Positions 13,811-14,635 of a stretch of 14,635 nucleotides of DNA are shown in pieces. Origin of the DNA: Chloroflexota bacterium (GTDB lineage: Bacteria; Chloroflexota; Anaerolineae; Ardenticatenales; Ardenticatenaceae); assembly GCA_003520455.1 (NCBI GenBank), contig DOUV01000819.1, positions 1-14,635 on the forward strand, written 5' to 3'. Both the position numbers and the translations under genes were made by a program. The notes under the pieces are model-generated. The model worked only from the letters and a program-made list of their open reading frames with translations, was not told where the DNA came from and made no database searches. How positions within the stretch are numbered: the stretch's first letter is position 1; each line of letters opens with the position of its first letter.

Positions 13811-14635
13811 GCCGCTTGACTGTCAAGCACGTCCATTTCGTCGGGATCGGCGGCGCAGGGCTTTCAGCCCTCGCGCGGGTGATGCTGGCGCGCGGCTGGG
13901 TCGTCAGCGGGTCTGATCGCGCGGCCAGCCCGGCGCTGCCGGTGCTTGCCCGGGCCGGCGCCAGCGTGCACGTCGGCCACAGTGCTCACTTCGTGAACGG
14001 TGCCGACGTCGTCGTCATCTCCAGCGCCATCCCGCCCGATAACCCCGAGGTGGTCGCCGCGCAGGCACGGAGCATCCCGGTCCTCAAGCGCGATCGCTGG
14101 CTGGCGGAGATGACCCTCGGCTCGCAACTCGTCGCGGTGGCCGGCAGCCACGGCAAGACCACCACGACCGCCATGATTGCCCTGCTGCTGTACGATGCCG
14201 GGCTCGATCCCACCGCCGTGATCGGCGGTGAGGTCCCCCAGCTTGGCGGGAATGCCATCGCCGGGGGCAGCGACCTCTTCGTGATCGAGGCCGACGAGTA
14301 CGATCACGCCTTTCTCGGCTTGACACCGACCATCGCGCTGGTGACCAACGTCGAGCACGACCACCCCGACCTGTTCGAGGATGTCGCCGCTGTCCGCCTG
14401 GCCTTTGCTCGATTCCTCGATCAAGTCCGGAGTGACGGCCTCATCGTGGCGATGGGCGACGATGCGGATTTACGCACCCTGGTCCGCGCGCCGGCCCGGG
14501 CTTCGGCCTGCTTCTACGGTTTCGCCGCGGCCAACGACTGGCAGGCCGCGGCGCTCAAACCCAACGATCATGGCGGGACCGACTTTGTCGCCCTCAAGGC
14601 CGGCGAGCCCGTCGGCGCGATCCGGCTGCGCGTCC
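13807..14635 (+). CDS. murC: UDP-N-acetylmuramate--L-alanine ligase MurC (partial, cut by the right edge)
   Basis: MurC attaches L-alanine to UDP-MurNAc with ATP, the first amino acid of the stem peptide. The visible 276 residues include the N-terminal glycine loop GIGGAGLSALAR (13-24), ISSAIPPDNPE (71-81), the P-loop AGSHGKTTTT (112-121), the family stretch EADEYDHAFL (161-170; many members have EADESD) and NVEHDHPDLF (181-190). MurB-fused or Mpl-like relatives share the fold, but GSHGKTTTT with VEHDHPD and the dcw position point to MurC. The start ATG overlaps the stop of the CvpA-like gene by 4 bp (ATGA). The C-terminal domain lies beyond the window. Confidence 0.94.
   Translation, partial: MSRLTVKHVHFVGIGGAGLSALARVMLARGWVVSGSDRAASPALPVLARAGASVHVGHSAHFVNGADVVVISSAIPPDNPEVVAAQARSIPVLKRDRWLAEMTLGSQLVAVAGSHGKTTTTAMIALLLYDAGLDPTAVIGGEVPQLGGNAIAGGSDLFVIEADEYDHAFLGLTPTIALVTNVEHDHPDLFEDVAAVRLAFARFLDQVRSDGLIVAMGDDADLRTLVRAPARASACFYGFAAANDWQAAALKPNDHGGTDFVALKAGEPVGAIRLRV

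Overview
The window is an ordinary, slowly evolving bacterial core region. It holds the 5' part of an RNA polymerase beta gene on the minus strand, and a long division and cell wall (dcw) cluster on the plus strand. The bases look GC-rich (roughly 60-65% by eye). The protein sequences (RpoB, MraZ, a MurG with LPDLEPG in place of HEQN, a MurC with EADEYD) and the dispersed heptamer repeats suggest a member of Chloroflexota, perhaps Thermomicrobia-like. This is an impression from protein style only; no database search was possible.

Layout. 1-1241 (minus): rpoB codons 1-413, cut by the window edge inside the rifampicin-binding region. 1242-1798: no convincing gene; it holds the rpoB leader (about 350 nt, several hairpins) and a very good promoter (TTGACA, 17 bp, TAAAAT) whose -35 box sits inside a palindrome. 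1799-2362 (minus): a small protein with four 16-residue glycine-rich repeats and a C-terminal membrane anchor, resembling a bactofilin-like solenoid. 2363-2943: divergent control region with the dcw promoter and an array of MraZ boxes. 2944-14635 (plus): mraZ, rsmH, ftsL-like, ftsI-type PBP, murF, mraY, murD, ftsW, murG, a CvpA-like membrane protein gene, and murC (cut by the right edge).

How the genes work together. MraZ probably controls the cluster through repeats just downstream of the promoter. MurC, MurD and MurF build the UDP-MurNAc-pentapeptide, MraY and MurG make lipid I and lipid II, and FtsW with the FtsI-type PBP polymerise and cross-link septal peptidoglycan. The FtsL-like protein would belong to the divisome complex. 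murE, which usually lies between ftsI and murF, is absent here; a 77-bp spacer with an inverted heptamer repeat stands in its place. murB, ftsQ, ftsA and ftsZ are not in the window.

I found no clearly new multi-gene system, CRISPR array, transposase, rRNA or tRNA. The best leads are small: an in-frame 10-bp palindrome inside murF that looks like a domesticated dispersed repeat, heptamer repeat modules in three gaps of the cluster, the palindrome on the rpoB promoter, the solenoid protein, and the CvpA-like gene tightly coupled to murG and murC.
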